Positions 16,479 to 26,563 of a DNA stretch of 47,532 nt are shown here, in pieces. Position 1 is the stretch's first letter; each line of letters starts with the position of its first letter. Origin of the DNA: Klebsiella pneumoniae (GTDB taxonomy: Bacteria; Pseudomonadota; Gammaproteobacteria; Steroidobacterales; Steroidobacteraceae); contig CAMCBU010000016.1 in the NCBI GenBank assembly GCA_945873095.1, forward strand, positions 1 to 47,532. The letters run 5' to 3'. A program made the translations under genes and the position numbers. A model generated the notes under the pieces. It saw only the letters and a list, made by a program, of their open reading frames with translations. It did no database searches and was not told the origin of the DNA.

Positions 16479-17082
16479 ACGCATCGTCACGGTCGGCATG
16501 ACCGGCGCCTCGGGTACCCAGTACGGCTTGCGTCTGGTCGAGTGCCTGATCCAAGCGGACTATCAGGTTTTTCTGATGTTCACCAAGGCCGCCCAGATCG
16601 TGGTGGGCTCCGAGACCGACTGCAAATTACCCGGGCGCACAGCCGAGCAGACCCGATATCTTAGTCAGCTCTACAAAGCGCGCGAGGGTCAGCTGCGTGT
16701 CTTCGGTGACGAGGAGTGGACGTCGCCGGTGGCCAGTGGTTCGGGTGCGCCGCGGCAAATGGTGGTGTGTCCGGCTAGCATGGCGACGGTATCGGCCATC
16801 GCCACGGGGGCTAGCGAAAATTTGCTCGAGCGAGCGGCGGATGTCGTGATCAAAGAGCGTGGCAATCTGATCATCGTGCCGCGCGAGACGCCGTTTTCGC
16901 CGATTCATCTCGAGAATATGTTGAAGCTGGCGCGGCTCGACGTGACGATCCTCCCGGCGAACCCCGGCTTCTACAACCGACCGACCGATGTCGCCGCGAT
17001 GGTCGATTTCATCGTGGCGCGTATCCTCGATCAGCTTGGAGTGGAGCATCAGTTGATGCAGCGCTGGGGCCGGGAGCCCTGA
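16462..17082 (+). CDS. ubiX: Flavin prenyltransferase UbiX
   Basis: A 206-residue enzyme that makes prenylated FMN, the cofactor of the UbiD decarboxylase in ubiquinone synthesis. The N-terminal FMN-binding motif is VTVGMTGASGTQYGLRLVE. VVCPASMATVSAIATGASENLLERAADVVIKERGNLIIVPRETPFSPIHLENMLKLA covers the dimethylallyl phosphate and flavin site residues. A region at about residues 55-95 (KLPGRTAEQTRYLSQLYKAREGQLRVFGDEEW) is longer than in short UbiX forms, as in some gammaproteobacteria. GGGGAGGCAGGGC stands directly before the ATG at 16462, within the end of mpl. Confidence 0.94.
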   Translation: MARRDERIVTVGMTGASGTQYGLRLVECLIQADYQVFLMFTKAAQIVVGSETDCKLPGRTAEQTRYLSQLYKAREGQLRVFGDEEWTSPVASGSGAPRQMVVCPASMATVSAIATGASENLLERAADVVIKERGNLIIVPRETPFSPIHLENMLKLARLDVTILPANPGFYNRPTDVAAMVDFIVARILDQLGVEHQLMQRWGREP

Positions 17083-17087
17083 TCTCG

Positions 17088-17699
17088 ATGAGCGTGACCA
17101 GCGAAATACCGCTCTTCCCGCTCAGCACCGTGCTGTTCCCGCGCGGTCCGTTGCCGCTGCGTATCTTTGAGCCGCGGTATGTCGACATGATCAAGCGCTG
17201 CATGCGCGAGGGCAGTTGCTTCGGCGTCGTGTTGATCACCGAGGGCGGCGAAACCGGTGCGAAATCCGGTTTTTGCGAGATCGGTACGACCGCTCGTATC
17301 GTCGATTTCAATCTTTTGCCGGACGGTCTGCTCGGCATCAGTTGTCGCGGCGAGCGTCGCTTCCGGGTGTTGCGTGCTTGGCGTCAGGACGACGGCCTGA
17401 ACCTCGGTGAGGTCGAATGGATCGATCCACCGGTAGTGAGTGCCCGCACGGCCCTGACCGTGCCCGAGGAGTATCGGCACCTCGCTGATCTGTTGCGCCG
17501 GGTCTTGCCCGAGCTTGGCGATATTTATGAGGGCATCGAACCACGTTTCGACGACGCCGACTGGGTCGGTTCGCGCTTGGTCGAGATATTGCCGATCAGT
17601 CTCGCTGACAAGCAGGCCTGTCTCGAGCTGCTCGATCCGCTGCGTCGTCTCGCGTTGTTGTCACCGTTGATTCGGCGCGATGTCGGCAACGACGCCTGA
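17088..17699 (+). CDS. LON substrate-binding (N-terminal) domain protein
   Basis: A 203-residue protein that consists only of the N-terminal domain of Lon proteases; no AAA or protease domain follows. The signature IPLFPLSTVLFPRGPLPLRIFEPRYVDMIKRCMREGSCFGVVLI occupies residues 7-50, with EFCEIGTT-like and GERRFRVL strands next. Stand-alone LON-domain proteins are common in proteobacteria and their role is not established; substrate binding or adaptor function is the usual guess. It begins 5 nt after ubiX. Its last 39 bp overlap the end of the convergent CPBP protease gene. Confidence 0.9.
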   Translation: MSVTSEIPLFPLSTVLFPRGPLPLRIFEPRYVDMIKRCMREGSCFGVVLITEGGETGAKSGFCEIGTTARIVDFNLLPDGLLGISCRGERRFRVLRAWRQDDGLNLGEVEWIDPPVVSARTALTVPEEYRHLADLLRRVLPELGDIYEGIEPRFDDADWVGSRLVEILPISLADKQACLELLDPLRRLALLSPLIRRDVGNDA

Positions 17700-18569
17700 G
17701 CGTCGTCGAGCGTAGAAAGGCAGTAGCAAAGCAGCGATCAGCACGGTCGCACCGAGCACCAACCAGCCAACCACGCCATCGAAGTCGGAGAGCAGGAAGC
17801 GCGCCGAATGGCTCGCGTTCGGTTGCGATGTTTCGCGTAGAAACGCAATGACCCACACCCAACCGGCATGCAAGCCGATGCAGGCAGCGATGTTGCCCGT
17901 GAGCGCGCGCACCACGCCTAGCAGGACACCGACCGCCGCGAGCGCGAGAAAGGCATCGAGTATCGCCAGCGGTTCGGCGAGTTGTGCGAGGGTGCCTGCA
18001 ACATGTCGCCAACCACTATCCCAACCGAGTTCTGCGACGGGGATGCGATAGCGGCCGACGAAATGCACCGCTGCGTAGAGTACGGCGGTGAGCAAGACGG
18101 CGAGGGTCGTGCCGGATTCACGTTCGATCGCGGTGTGCATCGCGCCGCGCATGAATGTCTCCTCGATCAAAGCCACGGTGATACCGGTCAGCAAACCGCC
18201 GAAGGCGATACCCACGAGCAAGCTGCCGTCGATGGCGAGATCAGCCTGCAGGATGCGTAAATCGAATGCGAACATCGCAACACCGATCGGCAGCATCGTC
18301 GCCACGCCGAGCAGCAAGCCCAAGCCGGCTTCGCGCAAGAAATTTGGACGCGTGAGGCCCCAGCCGAGGCTCGCGCGATCGGCGACGCCGAGACGGCGCG
18401 CCATCCAGATGAAGCCGATGAGCAGTGCCAGCATGCCGAGGCGATTCGCGACGCGATGAAATTTGAGGTCGAACGTCGGCGTCAGGGCATCGTAGAGCGG
18501 CCAAGCGAAGAGAGCCATGACGGCAAAGCCCGCTACGAACAGCGCCAAGAAGAGCCCGAAGCTGCGCAT
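17661..18569 (-). CDS. CPBP family intramembrane glutamic endopeptidase (Abi/Rce1-like)
   Basis: A 302-residue polytopic membrane protein. The CPBP catalytic motifs are present: E136-E137-X3-R141 in ALIEETFMRGAMHT, His169 in LYAAVHFVG, and His234 in ACIGLHAGWVW. About eight hydrophobic segments are visible, the first at residues 5-25. Bacterial members range from prenyl-protein protease relatives to bacteriocin self-immunity proteins; no bacteriocin gene is adjacent, so the substrate is unknown. The start at 18569 overlaps the cpdA stop as TGATG; a TTG one codon upstream is an alternative. It forms an ahcY-cpdA-CPBP series with little spacing. Confidence 0.9.
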   Translation of the reverse strand: MRSFGLFLALFVAGFAVMALFAWPLYDALTPTFDLKFHRVANRLGMLALLIGFIWMARRLGVADRASLGWGLTRPNFLREAGLGLLLGVATMLPIGVAMFAFDLRILQADLAIDGSLLVGIAFGGLLTGITVALIEETFMRGAMHTAIERESGTTLAVLLTAVLYAAVHFVGRYRIPVAELGWDSGWRHVAGTLAQLAEPLAILDAFLALAAVGVLLGVVRALTGNIAACIGLHAGWVWVIAFLRETSQPNASHSARFLLSDFDGVVGWLVLGATVLIAALLLPFYARRRSGVVADIAPNQR

Positions 18570-19381
18570 CAAAGAAATCCCGACACGGCTGCGCCGGTCT
18601 TGGAGTCATCGCTCGGCACGAGCCACTCGACCTGACTGTCGATGCGACCGTCCTCTTGCAAGCTCAGCAGTCGGAATCCCGGTGGGCGTGTATCGAGCTC
18701 GAAGTCGACGACGAGCGGCTTGAATTGCACGCAAGTCGAGGGCGTTGCCATCATCTGGATACCCTCGTGCAGACCGTCGAACGCTTGATGCACATGTCCC
18801 CAGAGCACGCCCCGAACACGCGGGTGTTTGGCGAGGATATCGAAGAAGCGTTGCGGCGCTTCGAGAGCCACCGTGTCGAGCCACACGCTGTTCGATGGGA
18901 TCGGGTGGTGATGCAGCACGATCAGCGCGTGTCGATACCCTGCATCGGCTAGTGCGTTATCGAGGCGCTGCAACTCGGTGTCGCTGAGGCGTCCCGCGGC
19001 ACTGCCGGGCAGCATCGAGTCGAGCATCACGATGCGCCAATCACCAAAATTTCGATGACCGCAATATTGGAACGGCGCCTCGGCGAACACGTCGCTCATC
19101 AACGCCGGGTCGTCATGGTTGCCGGGCAAGCATAAGACCGGTGGGCCGAGCCCCCCGAGTTCGCGCGCGATCCACTCGTAACCATCGGGGTCGTCGTGGA
19201 CGAGATCACCGGTGGCGAGGATCGCATCGAGTTGCTGGAAGCCACCGCAGCGGCGTCTTGCGAGATCGAGGGTCGCGCGGAGCGTGTCGAGTGTGACGAC
19301 GCCGCGCATGCCTCCTGCCGGATCACCGACGAGGTGGGTGTCGGTCAGTTGCAGCAGACGTACGGCAGCCATGGCGTCCAT
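18569..19381 (-). CDS. cpdA: Metallophosphoesterase, 3',5'-cyclic AMP phosphodiesterase CpdA-like
   Basis: A 270-residue cytoplasmic class III phosphodiesterase. All five metal-binding blocks are present in order: LLQLTDTHL, LATGDLVHDD, LPGNHDDP, VLHHHPIP and GVLWGHVHQ. The spacing and the final STCVQF block fit CpdA rather than 5'-nucleotidases. CpdA hydrolyses cAMP and so damps catabolite signalling. A second ATG three codons in (19372) is possible; neither has a clear Shine-Dalgarno. It lies 35 bp after ahcY, with no terminator between, so it may be read through from the riboswitch-controlled transcript. Confidence 0.87.
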   Translation of the reverse strand: MDAMAAVRLLQLTDTHLVGDPAGGMRGVVTLDTLRATLDLARRRCGGFQQLDAILATGDLVHDDPDGYEWIARELGGLGPPVLCLPGNHDDPALMSDVFAEAPFQYCGHRNFGDWRIVMLDSMLPGSAAGRLSDTELQRLDNALADAGYRHALIVLHHHPIPSNSVWLDTVALEAPQRFFDILAKHPRVRGVLWGHVHQAFDGLHEGIQMMATPSTCVQFKPLVVDFELDTRPPGFRLLSLQEDGRIDSQVEWLVPSDDSKTGAAVSGFL

Positions 19382-19416
19382 GCTAACGCCATGACTGCCG
19401 CTCTGTCAGCGCGAAC

Positions 19417-20835
19417 TCAGTAGCGGTAGGTCTCGGGCTTGTACGGACCCTGCTTGGTCACACCGATGTAGTTGGCTTGCTGATCGGTGAGTTCCGTCAG
19501 TTGGGCGCCGAGCTTCTGCAGATGCAGTCGCGCGACCTTCTCGTCGAGGTGCTTCGGCAGCACATAGACGCCAACCGGATACTTCTCGTGGTTCGCCCAC
19601 AGTTCGATCTGCGCGATCGTCTGGTTCGCGAACGACGAGGACATCACGAAACTTGGGTGGCCCGTGCCGCAGCCGAGGTTCACGAGGCGCCCCTCGGCGA
19701 GCAGCGTGATGCGCTTGCCGTCGGGGAAGATCACGTGATCGACCTGCGGCTTGATGTTCTCCCACTGGCACTGCTTCAACGAAGCGCAATCGATTTCGTT
19801 GTCGAAGTGACCGATGTTGCAGACGATCGCTTGATCCTTCATGCGCTTCATGTGGTCGAACGTGATCACGTGGAAGTTGCCCGTAGCCGTCACGAAGATG
19901 TCGGCCTTGTCGGCGGCATATTCCATGGTGACGACGCGGTAGCCTTCCATCGCCGCCTGCAGTGCGCAGATCGGATCGCACTCGGTGACCCACACTTGAG
20001 CGGAGAGCGCGCGCAGTGCCTGCGCTGAGCCCTTGCCCACATCGCCATAGCCACAAACCACGGCGACTTTGCCCGCGATCATGACGTCGGTGGCGCGCTT
20101 GATGGCATCCACCAGTGACTCGCGGCAACCGTAGAGGTTGTCGAACTTCGACTTGGTGACGGCATCGTTCACGTTGATGGCCGGAAAGGCGAGGGCGCCA
20201 TCCTTGGCCATCTGGTAGAGACGTTTCACGCCGGTGGTGGTTTCTTCCGTCACACCGCGGATGTGCTTGATACGCGTCGAGTACCACTTCGGATCGCGCT
20301 GCAAGGTTTCTTTGATGCTCGCGAAGAGGTATTCCTCTTCCTCGCTGCCCGGATGCGAGAGCACCGACAGATCGCTCTCGGCCTTGGTGCCGAGGTGCAG
20401 CAACAGCGTGGCATCGCCACCGTCGTCGAGGATCATGTTCGAGTAGCCACCATCGGTCCACTCGAAGATACGATGGGTGAAATCCCAGTATTCCTTCAGC
20501 GACTCGCCTTTGTAGGCGAAGACGGGTGTGCCGTTGACGGCGATCGCAGCGGCCGCGTGATCCTGTGTCGAGAAGATATTGCACGAGGCCCAGCGAACCT
20601 GCGCACCGAGCGCTTGCAGCGTCTCGATGAGCACGGCCGTCTGGATGGTCATGTGCAGCGAGCCGGTGATGCGGGCGCCGCGCAGAGGTTGCGTCGGGGC
20701 GAACTCCTCGCGGATCGCCATCAAGCCCGGCATTTCGGTCTCGGCGATACGGATTTCCTTGCGGCCCCAATCGGCAAGGGAGAGATCGGCGACGTGGAAG
20801 TCGGTCTTACCGATCGATTTAACGACAGCGTTCAT
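19417..20835 (-). CDS. ahcY: S-adenosyl-L-homocysteine hydrolase
   Basis: A 472-residue NAD-dependent enzyme splitting S-adenosylhomocysteine to adenosine and homocysteine, which removes the inhibitory product of methylation. Key blocks are [42 protein letters not shown], the NAD-binding [16 protein letters not shown], and the C-terminal [27 protein letters not shown] followed by a Tyr-rich tail ending ETYRY. Length with the extra internal segment is as in most proteobacterial AhcY. The ATG at 20835 has GGAG 7 nt upstream. A strong SAH riboswitch candidate fills the leader, and metK is the gene just upstream on the same strand. Confidence 0.97.
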   Translation of the reverse strand: MNAVVKSIGKTDFHVADLSLADWGRKEIRIAETEMPGLMAIREEFAPTQPLRGARITGSLHMTIQTAVLIETLQALGAQVRWASCNIFSTQDHAAAAIAVNGTPVFAYKGESLKEYWDFTHRIFEWTDGGYSNMILDDGGDATLLLHLGTKAESDLSVLSHPGSEEEEYLFASIKETLQRDPKWYSTRIKHIRGVTEETTTGVKRLYQMAKDGALAFPAINVNDAVTKSKFDNLYGCRESLVDAIKRATDVMIAGKVAVVCGYGDVGKGSAQALRALSAQVWVTECDPICALQAAMEGYRVVTMEYAADKADIFVTATGNFHVITFDHMKRMKDQAIVCNIGHFDNEIDCASLKQCQWENIKPQVDHVIFPDGKRITLLAEGRLVNLGCGTGHPSFVMSSSFANQTIAQIELWANHEKYPVGVYVLPKHLDEKVARLHLQKLGAQLTELTDQQANYIGVTKQGPYKPETYRY

Positions 20836-20869
20836 GGTCTGACTCCGTTGATCTTGGTTGAAGATTAAC

Positions 20870-20945
20870 GGGCGCCGTTGAACGTCATCCTGACTCGCAA
20901 CGAGCCTGGCATCGGCCAACCCGATGCTGCAGCGCCCCTCGTCGC
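20870..20945 (-). promoter_or_regulatory. S-adenosylhomocysteine (SAH) riboswitch in the ahcY leader
   Basis: Read on the minus strand, all three helices of the SAH riboswitch form. P1: GCGACGAG (20945-20938) pairs with CTCGTTGC (20904-20897), 8 bp with one G-U. P2: GCATCGG pairs with CCGATGC (20927-20921 with 20915-20909), 7 bp. Pseudoknot: GGGCGC (20937-20932) pairs with GCGCCC (20875-20870). The conserved core stretches GAGGGGCGCTGCA, CAGGCTCG and AACGGCGCCC are present. The class is an ON switch: SAH binding raises downstream expression. It ends about 35 nt before the ahcY ATG, placing it to control ribosome access or elongation into ahcY. Confidence 0.9.
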
Positions 20946-20986
20946 GGTGCGTAGTTTACCTGCGCGGCCTCGCGGCAGCGACTTTT

Positions 20987-22159
20987 TCAGCGACGACGCT
21001 TGATTCCAGCGTCGGCCGCCAAGGCGGCAGCGCGGTCGGTGCGCTCCCAGGTGAAATCCCGATCCTCACGCCCAAAATGGCCGTACGCCGCCGTTTTTTG
21101 ATAGATGGGCCGCGCGAGCTTCAACATTTCGCGCAAGCCATAGGGGGTGAGATCGAAATGCCGGCCGACGAGCTGCGTGAGTTTCTCGCGCGGTACTTTG
21201 CCGGTGCCAAAGGTTTCGACCATCACCGAGGTCGGTTCCGCCACGCCGATGGCATACGACACTTGCACTTCGCAGCGGTCGGCAAGCCCGGCAGCGACGA
21301 TGTTCTTGGCGACATATCGCGCGGCATAGGCCGCCGAGCGATCCACTTTCGAGGGATCCTTGCCCGAGAAAGCGCCGCCACCGTGACGCGCGAAGCCGCC
21401 GTAGGTGTCGACGATGATCTTGCGGCCCGTGAGACCGCAATCGCCCACCGGCCCACCGATCACGAAGCGACCGGTCGGGTTGATATGGAACTTGGTTCCC
21501 TTGTGCAGCCACTTCTTCGGCAGCACGGGCAGGAGAATTTCGTCCATCACGGCATCGCGCAGCTTCTTGGTCGAGATGTCGTCGCTGTGCTGAGTCGAGA
21601 GCACCACCGCTTCGATCGCGACCGGCTTGTCGCTCTCGTAGCGCAGAGTGACTTGGCTCTTGGCATCCGGACGCAGCCAAGGCAGTTTGCCTTGCTTACG
21701 CACTTTCGCTTGGCGCTCCACCAACCGATGCGACAACGTGATCGCCGCTGGCATCAAAACTTCGGTTTCGTTGGTGGCGAAGCCGAACATCAAGCCCTGA
21801 TCGCCCGCGCCCTGCTTGCGCGGATCACTGCGATCGACGCCTTGAGCGATGTCGGCGGATTGCTTGCCGATGACGTTGAGTACGCCGCACGACGCCCCGT
21901 CGAAACCCATGTCAGAGGAGTTGTAGCCGATGCCGAGCACGGTACGACGCACGATGGCTTCGATATCGACCCACGCATTGGTGGTGACTTCGCCTGCGAC
22001 GATGGCCACACCCGTCTTCACGAGTGTTTCGACGGCCACTCGACAGCGCTTATCCTCGGCGAGGATGGCATCGAGAATCGCGTCGGAAATTTGGTCGGCG
22101 ACTTTGTCGGGGTGACCCTCGGAAACGGATTCCGAAGTGAACAGATAGTGATTGGCCAT
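20987..22159 (-). CDS. metK: S-adenosylmethionine synthetase
   Basis: A 390-residue enzyme making SAM from methionine and ATP. It has [25 protein letters not shown] at the N-terminus, [16 protein letters not shown] in the middle (ATP site), and the phosphate-binding loop [23 protein letters not shown]. The [11 protein letters not shown] start at 22159 is family-like; an ATG two codons upstream (22165) is the alternative. metK is divergent from tkt with about 120 bp between. The ahcY riboswitch lies immediately after its stop, so the two SAM-cycle genes are adjacent, but ahcY can be controlled separately. Confidence 0.97.
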   Translation of the reverse strand: MANHYLFTSESVSEGHPDKVADQISDAILDAILAEDKRCRVAVETLVKTGVAIVAGEVTTNAWVDIEAIVRRTVLGIGYNSSDMGFDGASCGVLNVIGKQSADIAQGVDRSDPRKQGAGDQGLMFGFATNETEVLMPAAITLSHRLVERQAKVRKQGKLPWLRPDAKSQVTLRYESDKPVAIEAVVLSTQHSDDISTKKLRDAVMDEILLPVLPKKWLHKGTKFHINPTGRFVIGGPVGDCGLTGRKIIVDTYGGFARHGGGAFSGKDPSKVDRSAAYAARYVAKNIVAAGLADRCEVQVSYAIGVAEPTSVMVETFGTGKVPREKLTQLVGRHFDLTPYGLREMLKLARPIYQKTAAYGHFGREDRDFTWERTDRAAALAADAGIKRRR

Positions 22160-22190
22160 GGGCATCGTCCAGCGGTTACACAGCCGGAAA

Positions 22191-22196
22191 AGTATA
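22191..22196 (-). promoter_or_regulatory. metK: Candidate -10 element of the metK promoter
   Basis: TATACT on the minus strand lies 32 bp before the metK ATG and matches the sigma-70 -10 consensus at 5 of 6 positions. No convincing -35 hexamer stands 16-18 bp upstream, so the call is weak. Confidence 0.3.
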
Positions 22197-22217
22197 GCGG
22201 TTAATCGCCATGGTTCA

Positions 22218-22247
22218 TTGAAAAAAAGACGCTCGGTGAGCGAGAAT
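22218..22247 (+). promoter_or_regulatory. Candidate sigma-70 promoter of the tkt-gapA-pgk operon
   Basis: TTGAAA (22218-22223) and GAGAAT (22242-22247) are separated by 18 bp, about 34 bp before the tkt ATG. A hairpin (CGCTC-GGT-GAGCG) lies in the spacer; on the minus strand it is followed by T7. The -10 match is only 4 of 6. Confidence 0.35.
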
Positions 22248-22280
22248 TGCAGTTTCACGCAAGCAGGATGAGCCCGCCCC

Positions 22281-24284
22281 ATGACTGATCGCCGCACTCT
22301 CGCCAACGCCATTCGGGCGCTCTCCATGGATGCGGTGCAGAGGGCAGCCTCCGGCCATCCCGGCGCTCCGATGGGTATGGCGGATATCGCCGAAGTGCTC
22401 TGGCGTGAGGCCATGGATTACAACCCGGCCAACCCGCGTTGGGTTGATCGAGATCGTTTCGTGCTCTCGAACGGGCACGCATCGATGTTGCTCTATTCCG
22501 TGCTGCACTTGACGGGTCATCCGCTCTCGATGGACGACATCAAAAATTTCCGTCAGTTGGGTGCGCGCACGGCAGGTCATCCCGAGCACGAGCCGGCGCT
22601 CGGCATCGAAACCACGACCGGCCCGCTCGGTCAGGGCATTGCCACCGCCGTTGGCATGGCGCTGGCTGAGAAGTTGCTCGCCGCCGAGTTCAATCGCGCA
22701 GGCCACGACATCGTCGATCACCACACCTGGGTCTTCCTCGGTGACGGTTGCATGATGGAAGGGATCTCGCACGAGGCGGCTTCGCTCGCGGGCACCTTGG
22801 GTCTCGGCAAACTGATCTGCGTCTATGACGACAATGGCATCTCGATCGACGGTAACGTCAAGGGCTGGATGTCGGACGACACCGCCAAGCGCTTTGTCGC
22901 TTATGGTTGGCAGGTCATCAAAGATATCGATGGTCACGACGCCGAGTCGGTCTCGAAGGCGCTGCGCAAGGCGAAGGCTAATCGTCGGCAGCCCACGCTG
23001 ATTTGTGCGCGCACCGTGATCGGCAAGGGCGCGCCGAACAAGCAGGGCAGCAAGTCGACCCACGGCGAACCACTCGGTGCCGAGGAGATCGCAGCGACGC
23101 GCGCCGCTCTCGGTTGGTCGCATGAGCCCTTCGTGATTCCTGAGGATGTACGAGCCGCATGGGATCAGCGCGCTCGCGGCGACAAAGCCGAGAAATCTTG
23201 GAAGCGCCGCTTCAATCGCTACAAGCGCGAGTTCCCGGAACTCGCTGCGGAGTTCATGCGCCGGATGAAGGGTGAGTTGCCGGGCGATTGGCCGGCACTG
23301 CGCGACGCTGCCATGAGCGCGGCGGCTGCCGTGACCGCGCCGCAGGCCACCCGCGCATCCTCGCAAACCATCTTGAACGCGATCGGCCCCGGCATGGGCG
23401 AATTGCTCGGCGGTTCAGCCGATTTGACCGGCTCGGTGAACACCTTTCGCAAAGACTCCAAGGCGATCACGCCAGAGGATGCCAGCGGCAACTACGTCTA
23501 TTACGGCGTACGCGAATTCGCGATGACGGCGATGATGAACGGGCTCGCATTGCATGGCGGTTTTGCGCCGTATGCGGGCACGTTCCTCGTATTCTCCGAT
23601 TATGCGCGCAACGCCGTGCGTTTGGCCGCGCTGATGCATCAAAGAATTCTGCTGGTGTATACGCATGACTCCATCGGTCTTGGTGAGGATGGTCCGACGC
23701 ACCAGCCGATCGAGCATCTGGCTTCGCTTCGAGCGATGCCGAATCTGTCGCTGTGGCGCCCGTGCGATGCCACCGAGACGGCAGTGGCTTGGCTGGCCGG
23801 CATCGAGCGCGTCACCGGTCCCACTTCACTCGTGCTGACGCGTCAGGCCTTGGCGCAGCAGCCGCGCGATGCCGCGCAGCTCGCAGCAATCGCCAACGGC
23901 GGCTATGTACTCATCGAGCCCGTCGGTGGCGAGCCTGAAGCGATCGTGATGGCGACCGGCTCGGAAGTCGCGCCGGCTGTCGAAGCGGTGCGCGCCAAGA
24001 ATGCGGCCGGTCGTCGGATCCGACTCGTGTCGATGCCCTCCACCGACACGTTCGATAGGCAGAACGCCGCTTGGCGCGAAGCGGTGTTGCCCAAGCGGGT
24101 GACGCGTCGGGTCGCGGTCGAAGCGGCAGCGACTCAAAGCTGGTGGAAGTACGTTGGCAGCGAGGGACGAGTGCTCGGCATCGATCAGTTCGGCGCCTCA
24201 GGTAAGGCTGCGGAGCTCTTTGAACATTATGGATTGACGAGCGCGCACATCGGTCGTGCGATCGACGAGCTGCTCGCGAACTGA
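22281..24284 (+). CDS. tkt: Transketolase
   Basis: A 667-residue thiamine diphosphate enzyme of the pentose phosphate pathway. [18 protein letters not shown] at the N-terminus and [18 protein letters not shown] are substrate/cofactor segments. The ThDP motif runs [32 protein letters not shown]. The pyrimidine-binding domain has [44 protein letters not shown] and [28 protein letters not shown]. The C-terminal domain ends [20 protein letters not shown]. Length is canonical. It heads a carbon metabolism cluster with gapA 39 bp downstream, then pgk and pyk, a grouping known from many proteobacteria. Confidence 0.97.
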   Translation: MTDRRTLANAIRALSMDAVQRAASGHPGAPMGMADIAEVLWREAMDYNPANPRWVDRDRFVLSNGHASMLLYSVLHLTGHPLSMDDIKNFRQLGARTAGHPEHEPALGIETTTGPLGQGIATAVGMALAEKLLAAEFNRAGHDIVDHHTWVFLGDGCMMEGISHEAASLAGTLGLGKLICVYDDNGISIDGNVKGWMSDDTAKRFVAYGWQVIKDIDGHDAESVSKALRKAKANRRQPTLICARTVIGKGAPNKQGSKSTHGEPLGAEEIAATRAALGWSHEPFVIPEDVRAAWDQRARGDKAEKSWKRRFNRYKREFPELAAEFMRRMKGELPGDWPALRDAAMSAAAAVTAPQATRASSQTILNAIGPGMGELLGGSADLTGSVNTFRKDSKAITPEDASGNYVYYGVREFAMTAMMNGLALHGGFAPYAGTFLVFSDYARNAVRLAALMHQRILLVYTHDSIGLGEDGPTHQPIEHLASLRAMPNLSLWRPCDATETAVAWLAGIERVTGPTSLVLTRQALAQQPRDAAQLAAIANGGYVLIEPVGGEPEAIVMATGSEVAPAVEAVRAKNAAGRRIRLVSMPSTDTFDRQNAAWREAVLPKRVTRRVAVEAAATQSWWKYVGSEGRVLGIDQFGASGKAAELFEHYGLTSAHIGRAIDELLAN

Positions 24285-24323
24285 ACGGATACCAAACGCT
24301 ATTTCATTGAGAGGTCAGGACAC

Positions 24324-25337
24324 ATGGCGATCAAGGTTGGCATCAACGGATATGGACGTATCGGACGTAACGTGCTGCGCGCGCTCTACGAGAGCGGCCG
24401 CAACCAAGAGATTCAGATCGTTGCGATCAACGATTTGGGTGATGCCGAGACCAACGCCCACCTCACGCGCTACGACTCCGCACATGGCCGCTTTCCCGGA
24501 GAAGTGCAGGTCGATGGCGATTCGATGGTCGTCAACGGCGATCGAATCCGAGTGCTTGCCCAGCGCGACCCGGCGAAGCTGCCTTGGGGCGAACTCGGCG
24601 TTGATTTCGTGCTCGAGTGCACCGGCCTTTTCACGAGTAAGGCCAAGGCCTCTGCGCATTTGGCGGGCGGCGCCAAAAAGGTCGTCATCTCGGCGCCCGG
24701 CGGTGACGATGTCGATGCGACCGTGGTCTTCGGCGTGAACCATCAGATCTTGCGTGCCTCGCACACCGTGATCTCCAACGCGTCGTGCACGACCAACTGT
24801 TTGGCGCCGGTCGCGCAGGTGCTGCACGCGAACATCGGCATCGAAAGTGGGCTTATGACCACCGTGCACGCGTATACGAACGATCAAGTGCTCACCGACG
24901 TCTATCACTCGGATCTGCGCCGCGCGCGCTCGGCCACGATGTCCATGATCCCGACCAAAACCGGCGCCGCCGCGGCCGTGGGTCTCGTGCTGCCCGAACT
25001 GAAAGGTAAGTTCGACGGTTTCGCCGTGCGAGTACCGACGATCAACGTCTCGCTGGTCGATCTCACCCTGACTCCGAAACGGGCGACCTCGGTGGCCGAG
25101 GTCAATCAATTGATGAAAGCTGCCGCCCACGGCCCGCTCAAAGGCGTTTTGGCCTACACCGAAGCGCCGCTCGTCTCGATCGACTACAACCACGATGCGC
25201 ATTCATCGACCTTCGATGGCACGATGACCAAGGTCATCGGTGGCAATCTGGTCAAGGTCTGCGCGTGGTACGACAACGAGTGGGGCTTCTCCAACCGGAT
25301 GCTCGACACAACGCTCGCTTGGTCGAAGGCGAACTGA
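24324..25337 (+). CDS. gapA: Glyceraldehyde-3-phosphate dehydrogenase, type I
   Basis: A 337-residue NAD(P)-linked dehydrogenase of glycolysis. The Rossmann start is [18 protein letters not shown]. Catalytic Cys155 is in SNASCTTNC, with base His182 in [30 protein letters not shown] and the C-terminal [14 protein letters not shown] follow. The Asp in the NAD-binding turn (VAINDLGD) suggests NAD preference. Position between tkt and pgk could also suggest erythrose-4-phosphate dehydrogenase (epd), but the [10 protein letters not shown] context and lack of Epd-specific blocks favour GapA. GAGG stands upstream of the ATG. Confidence 0.93.
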   Translation: MAIKVGINGYGRIGRNVLRALYESGRNQEIQIVAINDLGDAETNAHLTRYDSAHGRFPGEVQVDGDSMVVNGDRIRVLAQRDPAKLPWGELGVDFVLECTGLFTSKAKASAHLAGGAKKVVISAPGGDDVDATVVFGVNHQILRASHTVISNASCTTNCLAPVAQVLHANIGIESGLMTTVHAYTNDQVLTDVYHSDLRRARSATMSMIPTKTGAAAAVGLVLPELKGKFDGFAVRVPTINVSLVDLTLTPKRATSVAEVNQLMKAAAHGPLKGVLAYTEAPLVSIDYNHDAHSSTFDGTMTKVIGGNLVKVCAWYDNEWGFSNRMLDTTLAWSKAN

Positions 25338-25342
25338 TCGTC

Positions 25343-26521
25343 ATGCCGGTTCGTCGGATGCTCGATCTCGAGCTCAAGGGTCAGCGCGTGCTGATCCGCG
25401 AGGATTTGAACGTCCCGGTCGAAGCGGGCGTGATCACGAGCGATGCGCGCATACGCGCAGCGCTGCCCACGATTCGAGCGGCTCGCGAGGCCGGCGCGCG
25501 CGTGCTGCTGCTATCGCACCTCGGTCGCCCCAAGGAGGGCGAGTTCTCTGCCGAGAATTCCTTGGCGCCGGTCGCCGTTCGATTGGGCGAGCTGCTCGGC
25601 ACCCCCGTGCGGTTGGTCAACGACTGGTTGGGTGGCATCGAGTGTGCGCCAGGCGAAGTGGTGCTCTGCGAAAACGTGCGTTTCAATAAAGGCGAAAAGC
25701 AAGACGACGAGGCGCTCTCGCGTCGTATGGCGGCGCTGTGCGACATCTTCGTGATGGACGCCTTCGGCACGGCGCATCGCGCCGAGGCCAGCACACACGG
25801 TGTCGCGCGCTTTGCGCCGCTTGCCTGTGCCGGGCCGCTGTTGGTGGGCGAGCTCGAGGCGCTCGAGCGCGCGCTGGCCAAGCCCGCGCGTCCGCTGGTG
25901 GCGATCGTCGCGGGTTCGAAAGTGTCGACCAAGCTCACCGTGCTCGAGTCGTTGCTCTCGAAAGTCGATCAGCTGATCGTGGGTGGTGGTATCGCCAATA
26001 CTTTTCTGGCGGCGACCGGCGTTGCTGTCGGCAAGTCGTTGCACGAGCCCGCGATGCTCGATACGGCGCGTGCGTTGCTCGCGCAGGCAAAAGCCAAAGG
26101 CACTGCGATTCCGCTGCCGACCGATGTCGTAGTCGCCAAGGAATTCTCGGCCACGGCCGTCGCGACGACACGCACGGTCGACGCAGTCGAAGCAGACGAG
26201 CTGATCCTTGATATCGGTCCTTCCACGGCGCGATCGCTTGCAACGCTGTTGCAATCGGCGGGCACGATACTCTGGAACGGTCCGGTTGGTGTGTTCGAGT
26301 TCGACTCGTTTGCAGGTGGTACGCGGGTGATCGCTGAGGCGATCGCCGCCAGTTCCGCGTTCTCCCTCGCGGGCGGCGGCGACACGCTCGCCGCGATCGA
26401 AAAGTTCGGTGTCGAATCAGGAATTTCGTATATCTCCACCGGTGGCGGTGCCTTCCTCGAGTTCGTCGAGGGCAAGACGCTCCCGGCAGTAGCGGCGCTG
26501 GAGGCCCGGTTCGACGCATAA
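25343..26521 (+). CDS. pgk: Phosphoglycerate kinase
   Basis: A 392-residue glycolytic kinase making ATP from 1,3-bisphosphoglycerate. [30 protein letters not shown] and [24 protein letters not shown] form the N-domain substrate site. [40 protein letters not shown] and [48 protein letters not shown] form the nucleotide domain. The usual R-V-D-x-N-V-P segment here reads REDLNVP, the Glu variant seen in some gammaproteobacteria. ATG 25343 follows the gapA stop by 5 nt; ATG 25358 is an alternative. Confidence 0.97.
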   Translation: MPVRRMLDLELKGQRVLIREDLNVPVEAGVITSDARIRAALPTIRAAREAGARVLLLSHLGRPKEGEFSAENSLAPVAVRLGELLGTPVRLVNDWLGGIECAPGEVVLCENVRFNKGEKQDDEALSRRMAALCDIFVMDAFGTAHRAEASTHGVARFAPLACAGPLLVGELEALERALAKPARPLVAIVAGSKVSTKLTVLESLLSKVDQLIVGGGIANTFLAATGVAVGKSLHEPAMLDTARALLAQAKAKGTAIPLPTDVVVAKEFSATAVATTRTVDAVEADELILDIGPSTARSLATLLQSAGTILWNGPVGVFEFDSFAGGTRVIAEAIAASSAFSLAGGGDTLAAIEKFGVESGISYISTGGGAFLEFVEGKTLPAVAALEARFDA

Positions 26522-26563
26522 CGTGCTGGCAAGGGGCTTGCGTGCACCTCACAATGAAGGCCT

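Noticed and set aside
19406-20770. 454-codon frame overlapping ahcY on the same strand
   Set aside because: Out-of-frame reading of ahcY with low-complexity Arg/Gly/Asp content.
20924-22204. 426-codon open frame opposite metK
   Set aside because: Antisense shadow of metK, and it would cover the SAH riboswitch; no recognisable motifs.
22225-22245. Hairpin plus T7 on the minus strand upstream of metK, as attenuator or SAM riboswitch
   Set aside because: It lies upstream of the best -10 candidate for metK, so it would not be transcribed with it, and no SAM riboswitch core is present.
22215-23366. 383-codon open frame opposite tkt
   Set aside because: Antisense of conserved transketolase, with Arg/His-rich unstructured content.
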